A stretch of DNA of 48,605 nucleotides from Metaruminococcus_A sp964607135 (GTDB taxonomy: Bacteria > Bacillota > Clostridia > Oscillospirales > Ruminococcaceae): contig CAZSIV010000016.1 of assembly GCA_964607135.1 (NCBI GenBank), forward strand, positions 1 through 48,605, written 5' to 3'. Shown piece after piece: positions 8,501 through 17,061 of the stretch. Numbering within the stretch: position 1 is the first letter of the stretch; every line of letters begins with the position of its first letter. Position numbers and translations under genes: made by a program. Below the pieces are notes generated by a model. That model was not told the origin of the DNA and searched no databases. It saw only the letters and a program-made list of their open reading frames with translations.

Positions 8501-9628
8501 GTGACAAAGAGCGGGCCGCAAACCGTACCGTCGGTTCCGTTTGACCGCCGCATCATGATGAAACAGAGGAAAAGGCCGTTGAGAAAGCATTACATTGACA
8601 ACCTGCGCAGCTTGACCATCCTGCTGCTCTTTCCGGTGCACACCTTTATGATCTGGAACGATTTCGGCTCTGAGTTTTACATATGGGCCGGGGGAGACAG
8701 GCTGATCAGCACCTTGATCGTGTTGGTAAACCCCTGGTTCATGCCGCTGCTTTTTGTTTTAGCCGGTATGAGCGCCCGCTATGCGCTGGAAAAGCGGACG
8801 GTGAAGGAATTCGTCGTCCAAAGGCTGCAAAAGCTGTTGATTCCGTTTATCGGCGGCATGATTTTCCTGGTGCCGTTCCAGACCCTTTATGCGAGGAAGT
8901 ATTTCGATCATTATGAGGGCGGCGTCTGGGACAATTTGGGCTATTTTTTCACCCATCTCACCGACTTCAGCGGCTATGACGGCGGGTTTACGCCGGGACA
9001 CCTCTGGTTCATCCTGTTTTTGTTTTTGACCTCGATGGCGGCGCTCCTCCTCTTTAAAATCCTGCCGCGTCAAAAGATTTCGGGTCGGATAGCGAAGACG
9101 CCGCTTTTATTGCTGCTCTTCCTTTTTATCCCGGTGTGGGGATGCTATTATCTCGGTAATTTCGGCGGCTACAGCCTCGGGAAAAATCTGGTGCTGTTTT
9201 TGCTCGGATATTATTTTATGAGCGATGACCACGTGATGGAAACGCTCGAAAAAAATCTGAAATGGCTTTTTATTCTATGGGCAGCAGGCACGATCGCGCT
9301 GGGGGCGCTGTATTACTGCTTCGCCTATTACGGCGATTTATGGGTCAATTTGATCGGCTGGATTTCAATTTTGTTTCTTCTGGCCGCGGGGAAGCGGTTC
9401 TTAAACCGGCGGACAAGGCTTTCAGCCTATTTCAGCCGCGCATCCTACCCGGTCTACCTGCTGCATCAATCCATTCTGGTCGCGCTTGCGTATTATGTGG
9501 TGCAGGCGTTTGAAATCACGGCGGTGCAGGCAGCGATAATCTGTGTCGGGAGCTTTGCTTTGACGGTTTTGGCGTACCATCTGATCGCAAAAATCCCCAT
9601 TCTGCGGAAGATGATCGGGATCAAGTAA
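8501..9628 (+). CDS. Acyltransferase-3 family membrane protein
   Basis: This is a polytopic protein of 350-375 residues with about ten hydrophobic segments. It has an N-terminal YIDNLRSLTILLLFPVHTF stretch whose histidine matches the conserved acyltransferase-3 position. These proteins O-acylate (often acetylate) surface glycans or peptidoglycan, or act in polymer modification. It is the last gene of the surface-polymer operon and a terminator follows. The start is uncertain. GTG 8501 lies 3 nt after the transporter stop with no good ribosome-binding site; ATG 8555 is possible; a TTG at 8579 lies 8 nt after AGAGGA and leaves the conserved RKHYIDNLRSL as the N-terminus. The last looks most natural for the family. 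Confidence 0.8.
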   Translation: MTKSGPQTVPSVPFDRRIMMKQRKRPLRKHYIDNLRSLTILLLFPVHTFMIWNDFGSEFYIWAGGDRLISTLIVLVNPWFMPLLFVLAGMSARYALEKRTVKEFVVQRLQKLLIPFIGGMIFLVPFQTLYARKYFDHYEGGVWDNLGYFFTHLTDFSGYDGGFTPGHLWFILFLFLTSMAALLLFKILPRQKISGRIAKTPLLLLLFLFIPVWGCYYLGNFGGYSLGKNLVLFLLGYYFMSDDHVMETLEKNLKWLFILWAAGTIALGALYYCFAYYGDLWVNLIGWISILFLLAAGKRFLNRRTRLSAYFSRASYPVYLLHQSILVALAYYVVQAFEITAVQAAIICVGSFALTVLAYHLIAKIPILRKMIGIK

Positions 9629-9678
9629 CGGCGGAGACAGCTGTTTCAAAACGCTTTGAAAGTCAGGAAAAATCGTTT

Positions 9679-11217
9679 CTACAGGAAGATTCGCAGATGA
9701 ATCTTCCTGTTTTTTGATTTGGAAACACGGGGGGCTCCCGGCTGGCAAGGGCCAACGCGCTCCAGAAGATCGGAAAAGAGGATTGGCGGGCAACACGCAC
9801 ATCGATGTTTTATCCGGTTATCGAGTAATAAGCATGCGAGGCGTGGGCCGTGTTTGTGTTTGTCAGCCGGGGACGAAACCGGCGAACGGTAAAACCGCAT
9901 TCCAACGGCAACCATCCACATGGTCAGTGCCTGTTTGCCGTGGGCGCAGGCCTTTTTGAAATACCGGTCCATGTTGAAGGCGATGCGGGGGAGGTAGCCG
10001 GAATCCTCCAACAGGGTAAAGAGCGGAAAGAAGATCGCCATCGGCGGCAGCATGACCGAGACGACCCAGGCCAGCGTCCGGTACATCCCCTCCACAAACA
10101 GCCCCTGCACCCAGCCGGGGGCGCCGAGGTACAGGCAGAACTCCGTCAGCCGGTCTTCCACCCAGAACAGTCCGGTAGACAGGAGCTCGGAGGGGTAGTT
10201 CGCCCCGACGATGGTGATCCAGAAGACGGCGCCGAGCAGCAGGATCATGATGGGGATGCCGGTCGCCTTAGAGGTGAGAATCCGGTCGAGCTTCCGATCC
10301 CTGCTGTTGTAGCCTCCGCTCGGGACGGAGACACAGAGCCGGTAGATCTGCTCTGCGCGTTCTACGATTTTGGAGACGACCAGGTCGCGGAATATGTCTT
10401 TGGTGATCCCTTTTTCTTGGAGCGTTTCCCAGATTTCGGAAAGAGCGCCTTGGATTGCAGGATCGTCTGCCGGATTCCACCCCAGGAATTTTGCGAGGGA
10501 GGCTTGCAGCGTCGGATCCAGGTCGAGCAGCTTGAGGCAGACCCAGCGGGGCGGGATCCCCTCCGTTTCGGGTTCGACCAAGGGGAGGAGCGCTTCGACC
10601 GCTTCTTCGATTTCCGGCCCGTAGGCGAGCCGGGGCGGAAAGGTTTTCTGGGCGCCGGAAGCGACCTTTTCCACCTCATCCATCAGTTCCTTTAAACCTT
10701 TTCCGTCCCTGGCGCTGGTGCCGATGACCGGAACGCCGAGCTGGAGCGAGAGTTCGTCGAGGTCGATATGGATTTTTTTCTTTTTCGCCTCGTCCAGAAG
10801 GTTGACGCAGACCACGGCTTTTTTGGTGATCTCCAGGGTTTGGAGGACAAGGTTCAGGTTCCGCTCCAGGCAGGTGGCGTCGGTGACAACGACTGTGGCG
10901 TCGGGGGAGCCGAAGCAGATGAAGTCCCGCGCGACCTCCTCCTCGACCGAGCTCGCCATCAGGGAGTATGTACCCGGAATATCTACCATGATAAAGCGCT
11001 TTCCGTTGTGGAGATATTCCCCCTGCGCGTTGGAAACGGTCTTTCCCGGCCAGTTTCCGGTGTGCTGCTTCATGCCGGTCAGGGCGTTGAAAACAGTGCT
11101 TTTTCCGACATTTGGATTCCCGGCCAGGGCGATCACCCGGTCGTCCGGCCCGTTTCTTTTAATAATGAGTTCAGAGCCGTCCACTGCGGCTCCCGTGGAT
11201 TTTCTCGTCAATCCCAT
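9679..11217 (-). pseudogene. feoB: Ferrous iron transporter FeoB, 3'-truncated
   Basis: The N-terminal 433 residues are clearly FeoB: the G domain with GNPNVGKS (33-40), DIPGTYSL (79-86) and NLLDEAKKK (139-147), then the first Gate/core membrane segments (about 322-405) through FKKACAHGKQALTM. The family then continues with a GFGCNAAG-type motif, a second Gate region and a C-terminal membrane block of roughly 170-220 residues. Here the frame instead runs into unrelated, membrane-free sequence (from about 9919 down) and through the opposite-strand terminator. I read this as a deletion or degradation, so Fe2+ transport is probably lost unless the truncated form has another role. The start ATG 11217 has GAGGTGA 7 nt upstream. 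feoA is the upstream gene. Confidence 0.8.
9681..9716 (+). terminator. Rho-independent terminator of the surface-polymer operon
   Basis: A perfect stem ACAGGAAGATTC / GAATCTTCCTGT (9681-9692 with 9699-9710), a 6-nt loop and a T-run to 9715 follow the acyltransferase stop by about 50 nt. The open frame of the truncated feoB on the other strand reads through this hairpin, which supports that part of the frame being non-genuine. Confidence 0.92.
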
Positions 11218-11246
11218 TGATTATTCACCTCGTCAATCGATAAAAC

Positions 11247-11276
11247 GGCGGGGGCTTTCTGTAAAAAGCCCCCGCC
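11247..11276 (-). other. Intercistronic hairpin between feoA and feoB
   Basis: GGCGGGGGCTT pairs with AAGCCCCCGCC across a short loop (11247-11257 with 11266-11276). On the minus strand it is followed by GTTTTATC, only a weak U-run. It may attenuate or separate feoA and feoB expression, or stabilise the feoA end of the transcript. Confidence 0.6.
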
Positions 11277-11282
11277 AAAATG

Positions 11283-11528
11283 TCACGCTGGGCAGCGGAC
11301 TAAAATTTTACTGGCGTCCTCAGTTCGCAGCGCGATGACGGCGCCCCGGATGAAATATGCGACAGGGTCGCCGGAAGGGCTTTTCTGCAAAGCGGTCACC
11401 TGGGTTCCTTTCACCAGTCCCAGGTCCAACATCCGGCGGCGCTCCGAGTCGTGCGAGACGAGCTCGGAAACGGTGCCGATCTGGCCGATCGGCAATGTAT
11501 TTAAAGGCTTTGGAATATCTTGCGTCAT
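11283..11528 (-). CDS. feoA: FeoA-like ferrous iron transport protein
   Basis: This 81-residue cytoplasmic protein has the FeoA SH3-like fold pattern: LNTLPIGQIGTVSEL, ERRRMLDLGLVKGTQV, then a hydrophobic strand PVAYFIRGAVIALR. The length and motifs fit FeoA, which partners FeoB. ATG 11528 was chosen because GAAGGAG lies about 10 nt upstream and the homology begins right there. A longer open frame exists but crosses the promoter region. It is the first gene of the feoAB operon and divergent from the DtxR-type regulator. Its function is doubtful if feoB is dead. Confidence 0.88.
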   Translation of the reverse strand: MTQDIPKPLNTLPIGQIGTVSELVSHDSERRRMLDLGLVKGTQVTALQKSPSGDPVAYFIRGAVIALRTEDASKILVRCPA

Positions 11529-11565
11529 AGTGGTAAAGCTCCTTCTTCGGTATTCTGTAAATCGC

Positions 11566-11582
11566 GGGAAACAATGTTTCCC
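11566..11582. promoter_or_regulatory. Palindromic candidate metalloregulator operator
   Basis: GGGAAAC-AAT-GTTTCCC is a perfect 7-bp inverted repeat. It lies between feoA and the divergent DtxR/MntR-type gene, next to AT-rich promoter-like sequence (TATATT on the minus strand and TATACT near 11617 on the plus strand). The position suits an Fe/Mn-responsive repressor controlling feoAB and perhaps its own gene. The regulator-site pairing is inferred. Confidence 0.55.
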
Positions 11583-11648
11583 TAAGCTAATATATGTGTT
11601 TTCGACAGAAAGGGTTACATATACTGTAGCAGGAAGAGGGTGAAACGG

Positions 11649-12137
11649 ATGGGGAAGGAAGCCGAACAGGAATTCTACACCGTTCGGGGATATCAGCTCC
11701 TGGAGCAGCACAGGGCGCATCTGACGCCCTCGCTTGAGGATTACCTCGAAATGATTTGCAGGCGCATCCAGGAAGACGGCTCCGTCAAAGCGGTTGCCCT
11801 GGCCGAATGGCTGAATGTCCGGCCGCCCTCTGTCTCCCGGATGCTGCGCCGGCTGGCGCAGCTTCGGCTGATCGAATACCAGAAATACGGTGTAATTACC
11901 CTGACCGAACAGGGCGGGGAGATCGGGAAATACCTGTTGTGGCGGCACGATACGGTTCATCGGTTTCTCCGTTTGCTGCGGGGCGGCCGTGGGCGGGATT
12001 CCCTGGAGGAAGCGGAGCTCGTCGAACACGGCTTTTCCCGTGAAACGGTGGGCTATCTGTCAAAGCTCACCTGGTTCTTAAAGGAGCGTGAGGAAGAATA
12101 CGCCGCCTTCTTAAAGACGTTCCCTGAAAATCAATGA
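11649..12137 (+). CDS. DtxR/MntR-family metal-dependent regulator
   Basis: This 162-residue protein has a winged helix (about 27-90) and a helical dimerisation domain. The residues that bind Mn/Fe in MntR are all present: D31 and E34 (SLEDYLE), H100 (WRHDTVHRF), E123, E126 and H127 (AELVEH). No SH3 domain follows, so it resembles MntR rather than full-length DtxR. It carries a 26-residue N-terminal extension. ATG 11649 was preferred over GTG 11640 because AAGAGGG lies about 8 nt before it. The divergent position next to feoAB and the palindrome between them make iron- or manganese-dependent repression of feoAB likely. Confidence 0.83.
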   Translation: MGKEAEQEFYTVRGYQLLEQHRAHLTPSLEDYLEMICRRIQEDGSVKAVALAEWLNVRPPSVSRMLRRLAQLRLIEYQKYGVITLTEQGGEIGKYLLWRHDTVHRFLRLLRGGRGRDSLEEAELVEHGFSRETVGYLSKLTWFLKEREEEYAAFLKTFPENQ

Positions 12138-12150
12138 ATAGATCACGCGG

Positions 12151-12184
12151 AGAAAGGCGGAGCCAGAAATGGCTCCGCCTTTCT
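12151..12184. terminator. Bidirectional terminator between convergent genes
   Basis: AGAAAGGCGGAGCC (12151-12164) pairs perfectly with GGCTCCGCCTTTCT (12171-12184) around a 6-nt loop. Both strands end in a short pyrimidine-rich run. It serves the DtxR-type gene on the plus strand and the heptad-repeat protein gene on the minus strand. Confidence 0.85.
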
Positions 12185-12210
12185 CAATATGATGGGAGAT
12201 AGAAGATGTC

Positions 12211-14238
12211 TTATTCAGCTGTGCGGATGGAGTCGGTGCGGTAGACAAAACGCACCGCCCCTCCCATGGTCTGGGTGGAATCCGCAAAGGAAGCGTAATC
12301 CTTCGAAACATCCAGTGTCGCGCGCAGACGGGCAAAAAATCCGTCGATCTCGTCCCCGAGGACGTTGTTCAGCTTCTGAATCCCCTCCTCGTCGAACTGC
12401 TTCAGTCCGTCGGAAAGCTGCATAGCCCCGCCTTTGAGCTGGGCAATCCCGTCCGTCAGAGCGCCGCTTCCGTTTTTCAGCTCGTTTGCGCCGTCGGAGA
12501 GCCGCTGTGCGCCGTCAGCCGCGTCGGAAATCCCGCCGGCAAGCGCCGAAGCGCCTTCGTTCAGTTTTCCCGCTCCGGAATTCGCGGCGTCAACTCCCGC
12601 CGTATAGGCGAGCAGGCCCTTGTAAAATTCGTTGTAGCTGTCCAGCTGTGCCTTGAGCCCGGTGAGCTGCGCGGAAACGGTTTTCAGGTTTTCCTGGGTC
12701 AGCGCTTCAATCTGCTTTTCTGTCTCTGTTTGGATCATCGCCTGGACGCCGGCGGAGTTCATCTGCGCTTCGAGCGCCGCGGTGATCGGGGCCACCGAAG
12801 CGTTCCCGGCGGCAGCGGCAGCCTCGTAATCCTCCGCGGTCATGGGATTCCCCGCTGCGGCGAGAACCTTGTTCAGAACGTTTTTCCGGACGGCGGCTGT
12901 AACTTGAGTGCGGATTGCCGCCTCGTTGCTCCGGACGGCGGCGTTGATCTTCTGGTAGACCGGATTCTGCCCAGCAGGGGCTTTGATCGAATCCAGAAGG
13001 TTTTGTAAAACGCCGGCGTAATTGTCCGGCGTCAGGGCCGGAATCGAAATCCCGGCTTCGGACAGCTGAGAATTCGCCTGGGAGAGAAGGGCGTCAAAGA
13101 CCTGTTTGGCTCCTGCGTTCAAAGCGGCGCTGTTGGAGCCGAGCTCCTTGAGACCGTTGGAGAGCTGTGCGATCCCCGTCTGCAATGCGGCGCTCCCGGA
13201 TTCCAGTGCCTTGGTTCCGTCCGCCAGCTCTCCGGCTCCGGAGGCGAGCTGGTCGATCCCTGCGATCAGCGTCCCCGACCGGTCGAGGAGGGTGGACAGG
13301 CCGTCGTAAAGCGCGGAGGATCCGTTTGTCAGCTGCTCCATCGCCTCTGTGAGCTGGTTCATTGCACCCTTAAGCTCTTCTAAACTGTCGGCATCGCCGA
13401 GGTCGATTTCATGAAAGATCTCGTTGGTTGCAAGAGTCAGGGTTGTGGTCAGCTCGAAATCGGTGACGTCCGCGGTGATTTCAACAAAATCAGGGAGGCT
13501 GTATTCACTGTCGGTCAGCCCGAGGTTTTCAGAAAGCCCCGGCAGGGCGAGCCCGGCCACAACGGTGCGGTCGCCGTCGTTGAGCAGCCTTCCGTTTGAA
13601 ATCTCGATGTTTTTAAAACGGTCGTTGTCTAAGACCATGCCGGTGAGCATGACGAAGGGGACGTATATCTTCTCCTTTTGCCCGTCGATCTCCACCCACT
13701 CATACTGGTTGTTGGTGTAATCGAACCGGATGGTCACCCTGCCGCTTTTTCCGGCGAGCTCATCGGGGGAAACCGCCTTTCCATCCAGCGTGTAGCGGAT
13801 CGAGAGGCTGACCGGCAGCTCCTTCCCGGATTCTCCCCGGGTGTAGAGGTCGTTCCCCTCGGTGTTCCAGACCCGCATGTTGTCGCTGTTGATGGTGTAG
13901 CTCTCATCCCCTTTTACGCTGACGACGCCGCTTAAATCGGCGCCGTCCTCCAGAGTGGCGCTTCCGGCGGGATTTTTGATCCAGTCGCTGACGATGATCT
14001 TTTGAGGGGTGCCGTCTGCTCCGGCGATTACATAGACTGTTTCGTCGCGGCTTGCCGCAGGGCTGGACGCTCCGGCAGAGGATTTTGAGGAGCTGCCGCC
14101 GTCCGGCGCCGCCGGGTTATCCGCACGGTCTGCGTTTGCCCCCGCTGCGTAGGCGCTGATCCCTATGCAGCTCGAAAGGACGGCGATCGAGAGGAGAAAA
14201 GCCGTCAGGCGGGCGGGTTTTTTCTTAAAAGTATTCAT
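12211..14238 (-). CDS. Secreted heptad-repeat (YhgE/Pip-type) protein, partner of MMPL exporter
   Basis: This 675-residue exported protein has a basic N-terminus, a hydrophobic core (11-30), an AYA-AG type signal-peptidase site and also LSSC (21-24) as a possible lipobox. The C-terminal half is built of many heptads of the pattern LxxGxxxL / L(S/A)xGxxxL, for example IDQLASGAGELADG and ISDAADGAQRLSDG. These are the X-X-X-Leu-X-X-Gly repeats known from YhgE/Pip and MMPL-associated proteins. A predicted coiled region of about 90 residues lies in the middle. No C-terminal membrane anchor is seen. Its start overlaps the exporter gene by 4 nt (ATGA), so the two are translated together and likely form one envelope complex; the substrate is unknown. 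Confidence 0.8.
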   Translation of the reverse strand: MNTFKKKPARLTAFLLSIAVLSSCIGISAYAAGANADRADNPAAPDGGSSSKSSAGASSPAASRDETVYVIAGADGTPQKIIVSDWIKNPAGSATLEDGADLSGVVSVKGDESYTINSDNMRVWNTEGNDLYTRGESGKELPVSLSIRYTLDGKAVSPDELAGKSGRVTIRFDYTNNQYEWVEIDGQKEKIYVPFVMLTGMVLDNDRFKNIEISNGRLLNDGDRTVVAGLALPGLSENLGLTDSEYSLPDFVEITADVTDFELTTTLTLATNEIFHEIDLGDADSLEELKGAMNQLTEAMEQLTNGSSALYDGLSTLLDRSGTLIAGIDQLASGAGELADGTKALESGSAALQTGIAQLSNGLKELGSNSAALNAGAKQVFDALLSQANSQLSEAGISIPALTPDNYAGVLQNLLDSIKAPAGQNPVYQKINAAVRSNEAAIRTQVTAAVRKNVLNKVLAAAGNPMTAEDYEAAAAAGNASVAPITAALEAQMNSAGVQAMIQTETEKQIEALTQENLKTVSAQLTGLKAQLDSYNEFYKGLLAYTAGVDAANSGAGKLNEGASALAGGISDAADGAQRLSDGANELKNGSGALTDGIAQLKGGAMQLSDGLKQFDEEGIQKLNNVLGDEIDGFFARLRATLDVSKDYASFADSTQTMGGAVRFVYRTDSIRTAE

Positions 14239-16337
14239 GATAAAACCTCCGAATCAGTGAGTGAATGGTTCTTCCGGCCTTTAAAGCCCAGGCTGGTGGC
14301 ACAGATCACCTTGTCGAACAGCATGAAGAGGGCGGGGAGGATCAGCACGACGCAGAGGACGCTGATGACCGCGCCGCGGGCCATCAGATGGCAGAGCGCG
14401 CTGATCATATCCACGTTGGAGTAAAGCGCCACCCCGAAGGTTGCGGCGAAGAGGCCGAGCGCGCTGACTGTGACCGATGGGATCGAGGTGGAAAGCGCGA
14501 TTGAAATCGCCTCCCGTTTTTCCAGCCCCGATGCGCGTTCCTTTTTGTAGCGGGTCGTCATCAGGATGGCGTAGTCCACCGTCGCGCCGAGCTGGATGGT
14601 GCTGATGCAGATCGGCGCGATAAAGGGCAGGGACTGTCCGAGGTAATGCGGCAGGCCTAAATTGATGAAGATCGCAAATTCGATCAGCGCAACCAGGATG
14701 ATCGGAAGGGTGACGCTCCTTGTGACAAAGGCGATGATGAGGAAGATCAGGACGATCGAGACGGTGTTGACCACCTTGAAATCGGTGTCGGTCACTTCGA
14801 TCATATCCTTGGTGCAGGGCGCTTCGCCGATGAGCATCCCCTCGCTGTCGTACCGTTTTAAAATGCTGTTGAGGGAGTCGATCTGGCCGTTTACCTCGTC
14901 GCTTGCAACCTTGTATTCAGAGTTGACGAGCAAAAGCTTCCAGCGGTCGCTTTGGAGGACGTTCGTCAGGGATTCCGGCAAAATCTCCTCCGGGACGAGG
15001 GAACCGACGACCGAGTCGAGCCCGAGGACGTATTTGACGCCGTCAACCTGCTCCATTTCCCGGATCATCGCCTTGGTTTCCTTTTGGGAGAGTCCGGAAT
15101 CGGTTAAGATCATATGGGTAGAGCCGATGTCGAACTTTTCATGGAGCTTTGTGTTGGCGATGACATACTCCATATCCTCCGGCAGACTCGCGCCGAGATC
15201 GTAATAAACCTCGCTGTTGGTTTTTTCATAGCCGAGGTAGGATGGGACGAGGAGAAGAACAAAGACAACCAGAAAGATCGGAAACCGCTTGGTGACCCAT
15301 CCCGCAAACTTCTGTGTTTTTGGGATCAGGGAGCGGTGCGCTGTCTTTTCCAGAAGCCGGTCCAGGCAGAGGATCAGCGCGGGCAGGGTTGTCACACATC
15401 CGACGACGCCCAGCAGGACGCCCTTTGCCATGACGATGCCGAGATCCCGCCCGAGGGTAAAGCTCATAAAGCACAGGGCGATAAAGCCGGCGATGGTGGT
15501 GACGGAGCTTCCGACGACCGACGAGATCGTCTCTTTGATTGCGACAGCCATCGCTGTTTTATGGTTTGGGCTGATCTCCTTCTGCTCGCAGTAGCTGTGC
15601 CAGAGGAAAATCGAGTAGTCCATCGTGACCGCGAGCTGCAATACCGCAGAGAGCGCTTTGGTCAGATAGGAAATCTCCCCGAGGAAGTAGTTGGTTCCCA
15701 TGTTGAGGAGGATCGCCATCCCGATGCTGACCAAGAAGACGAAGGGGATGAGCCAGTTGTCCATAAAGAGCATCATCGCGGCGCAGGCAAGCAGCACGGC
15801 GATGCCGACGTAGATCGGTTCCTCCTGTTCGCAGAGATCCTTGAGATCGGTGACTAAGGCCGACATGCCGGAGACAAAGCACTGCTTCTCCGCGATGCTG
15901 CGAACCGCCTGAATTGCATCCATGGTGTCGTCCGAAGAGGTCGAACTGTCGAAGAAGACCGCCATCATGGTGGCGTTTCCCGCGTTGAAGGCGTCGTAAA
16001 ACCGATCCGGCAGCAGCTCCATCGGGACGGAGAGGTCGGCTAAGCTGTCGTACCACAAGACCGTTTCGACATGCTCCGTCTCTTCGATTTTTTCTTTTAA
16101 GGCCGCGACGTCCTTTTCCGGCATATCCTCTAAGATGACGAAGGAAAAGGCTCCTTTTCCAAAATCGTCCATCAGGATGTTCTGCCCGGTGACGGTGTCC
16201 ATCTCTTCCGGCAGGTAGGTCAGCATATCGTAGTTGATCCTGGTAAATACCATGCCGAGAGCGGAAGGAATTAATAAAACAATGGCAACCACCAGGATTG
16301 CGATGCGGTACTTGACCACTGCTTTTCCAAATTTCAT
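14235..16337 (-). CDS. MMPL/RND-superfamily exporter
   Basis: This 700-residue transporter has the duplicated RND layout: a first transmembrane helix at 10-30, a large outer loop (about 35-175), a membrane block (175-350), a second helix near 362-380, a second outer loop (about 390-520) and a final membrane block (530-690). The sterol-sensing-like segment ALSAVLQLAVTMDYSIFL and the matching ISTIQLGATVDYAILM each hold the DY pair used for proton coupling. Family members export lipids, glycolipids or surfactant-like molecules. The gene overlaps its neighbours by 4 nt on both sides, forming a tight operon with the heptad-repeat protein and the DUF308 protein, downstream of a TetR gene. Confidence 0.87.
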   Translation of the reverse strand: MKFGKAVVKYRIAILVVAIVLLIPSALGMVFTRINYDMLTYLPEEMDTVTGQNILMDDFGKGAFSFVILEDMPEKDVAALKEKIEETEHVETVLWYDSLADLSVPMELLPDRFYDAFNAGNATMMAVFFDSSTSSDDTMDAIQAVRSIAEKQCFVSGMSALVTDLKDLCEQEEPIYVGIAVLLACAAMMLFMDNWLIPFVFLVSIGMAILLNMGTNYFLGEISYLTKALSAVLQLAVTMDYSIFLWHSYCEQKEISPNHKTAMAVAIKETISSVVGSSVTTIAGFIALCFMSFTLGRDLGIVMAKGVLLGVVGCVTTLPALILCLDRLLEKTAHRSLIPKTQKFAGWVTKRFPIFLVVFVLLLVPSYLGYEKTNSEVYYDLGASLPEDMEYVIANTKLHEKFDIGSTHMILTDSGLSQKETKAMIREMEQVDGVKYVLGLDSVVGSLVPEEILPESLTNVLQSDRWKLLLVNSEYKVASDEVNGQIDSLNSILKRYDSEGMLIGEAPCTKDMIEVTDTDFKVVNTVSIVLIFLIIAFVTRSVTLPIILVALIEFAIFINLGLPHYLGQSLPFIAPICISTIQLGATVDYAILMTTRYKKERASGLEKREAISIALSTSIPSVTVSALGLFAATFGVALYSNVDMISALCHLMARGAVISVLCVVLILPALFMLFDKVICATSLGFKGRKNHSLTDSEVLS

Positions 16338-16930
16338 TCCTGTGATTCCTCCTTATAATCGGTTTCGATGACGACTGCCGGGGGATTCCGCAGCACCTTG
16401 ACCGCATAGATTGCGACAAAAAGGTTCAAGATGCCTTCAAAAAGGAGCGAAATCCCGATCAAAATCATCATGAAAATGGCTCCGCTGAAGGGCCTGACGA
16501 TCAGCAGAAGGCCTAAAGCCGCCGTCAGGACGGCAAACAGTGCGATCAGCCCCCACTGCTTGAGTCCGAACCGTTTTGCGTCGACAGCTGTCTGAATCTT
16601 AAACAGGCTGTCGGTCAGGATCAGAATCCCGACGGCAAAGTGCAGGATTGAAAGCATCCTGCCGGGGAAAAGCAGCATCACCAGCCCGACAAGAATGGAT
16701 AGAATTCCATAGGCGAGGTCGAACTGAAACGCCAGCCGGTATAGGTCTTTCGAGAAATAACCGGCGATTTTGACGATCCCGCAGGCAATCAGAAGTCCGC
16801 CTGCCGTATAGCAGAGGGCAGTTGCCGACAGGCTGGGGAAGACGATCAGCAGAATCCCTGCGGTGCAGAAAACCAGAGAGGCTGCGACGTATCCCCACTT
16901 TGCCGCCCGGATCGTTTTTCCGGTTGTCAT
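16334..16930 (-). CDS. DUF308/HdeD-like membrane protein
   Basis: This small membrane protein of 198 residues has six hydrophobic segments arranged as repeats of helix pairs, e.g. FCTAGILLIVFPSLSATAL and ILSILVGLVMLLFPGRML. This matches DUF308 (the HdeD family). The family has no settled biochemical role and is linked with acid or envelope stress in enterobacteria. Its ATGA overlap with the MMPL exporter points to joint function in the same envelope process. It is the first gene of the three-gene operon. Confidence 0.8.
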   Translation of the reverse strand: MTTGKTIRAAKWGYVAASLVFCTAGILLIVFPSLSATALCYTAGGLLIACGIVKIAGYFSKDLYRLAFQFDLAYGILSILVGLVMLLFPGRMLSILHFAVGILILTDSLFKIQTAVDAKRFGLKQWGLIALFAVLTAALGLLLIVRPFSGAIFMMILIGISLLFEGILNLFVAIYAVKVLRNPPAVVIETDYKEESQE

Positions 16931-16987
16931 GCCTGATCACTCCTTTCGCTGTTATTTTATTCCAGCGGCGCAGGAAAGGAAATGGGC

Positions 16988-17022
16988 AAAAAAAGAGCGG
17001 TGCATAAATTTTATGCACCGCT
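16988..17022 (-). terminator. Terminator of the TetR gene
   Basis: AGCGGTGCATAAA (16996-17008) is the reverse complement of TTTATGCACCGCT (17010-17022). On the minus strand the stem is followed by a run of seven T (16994-16988). It separates the TetR gene from the three-gene exporter operon, implying that the latter has its own promoter in 16931-16987. Confidence 0.85.
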
Positions 17023-17061
17023 TATAAAATGACTGTTTTTTAGGCACGAGGGCCGGTTTGC

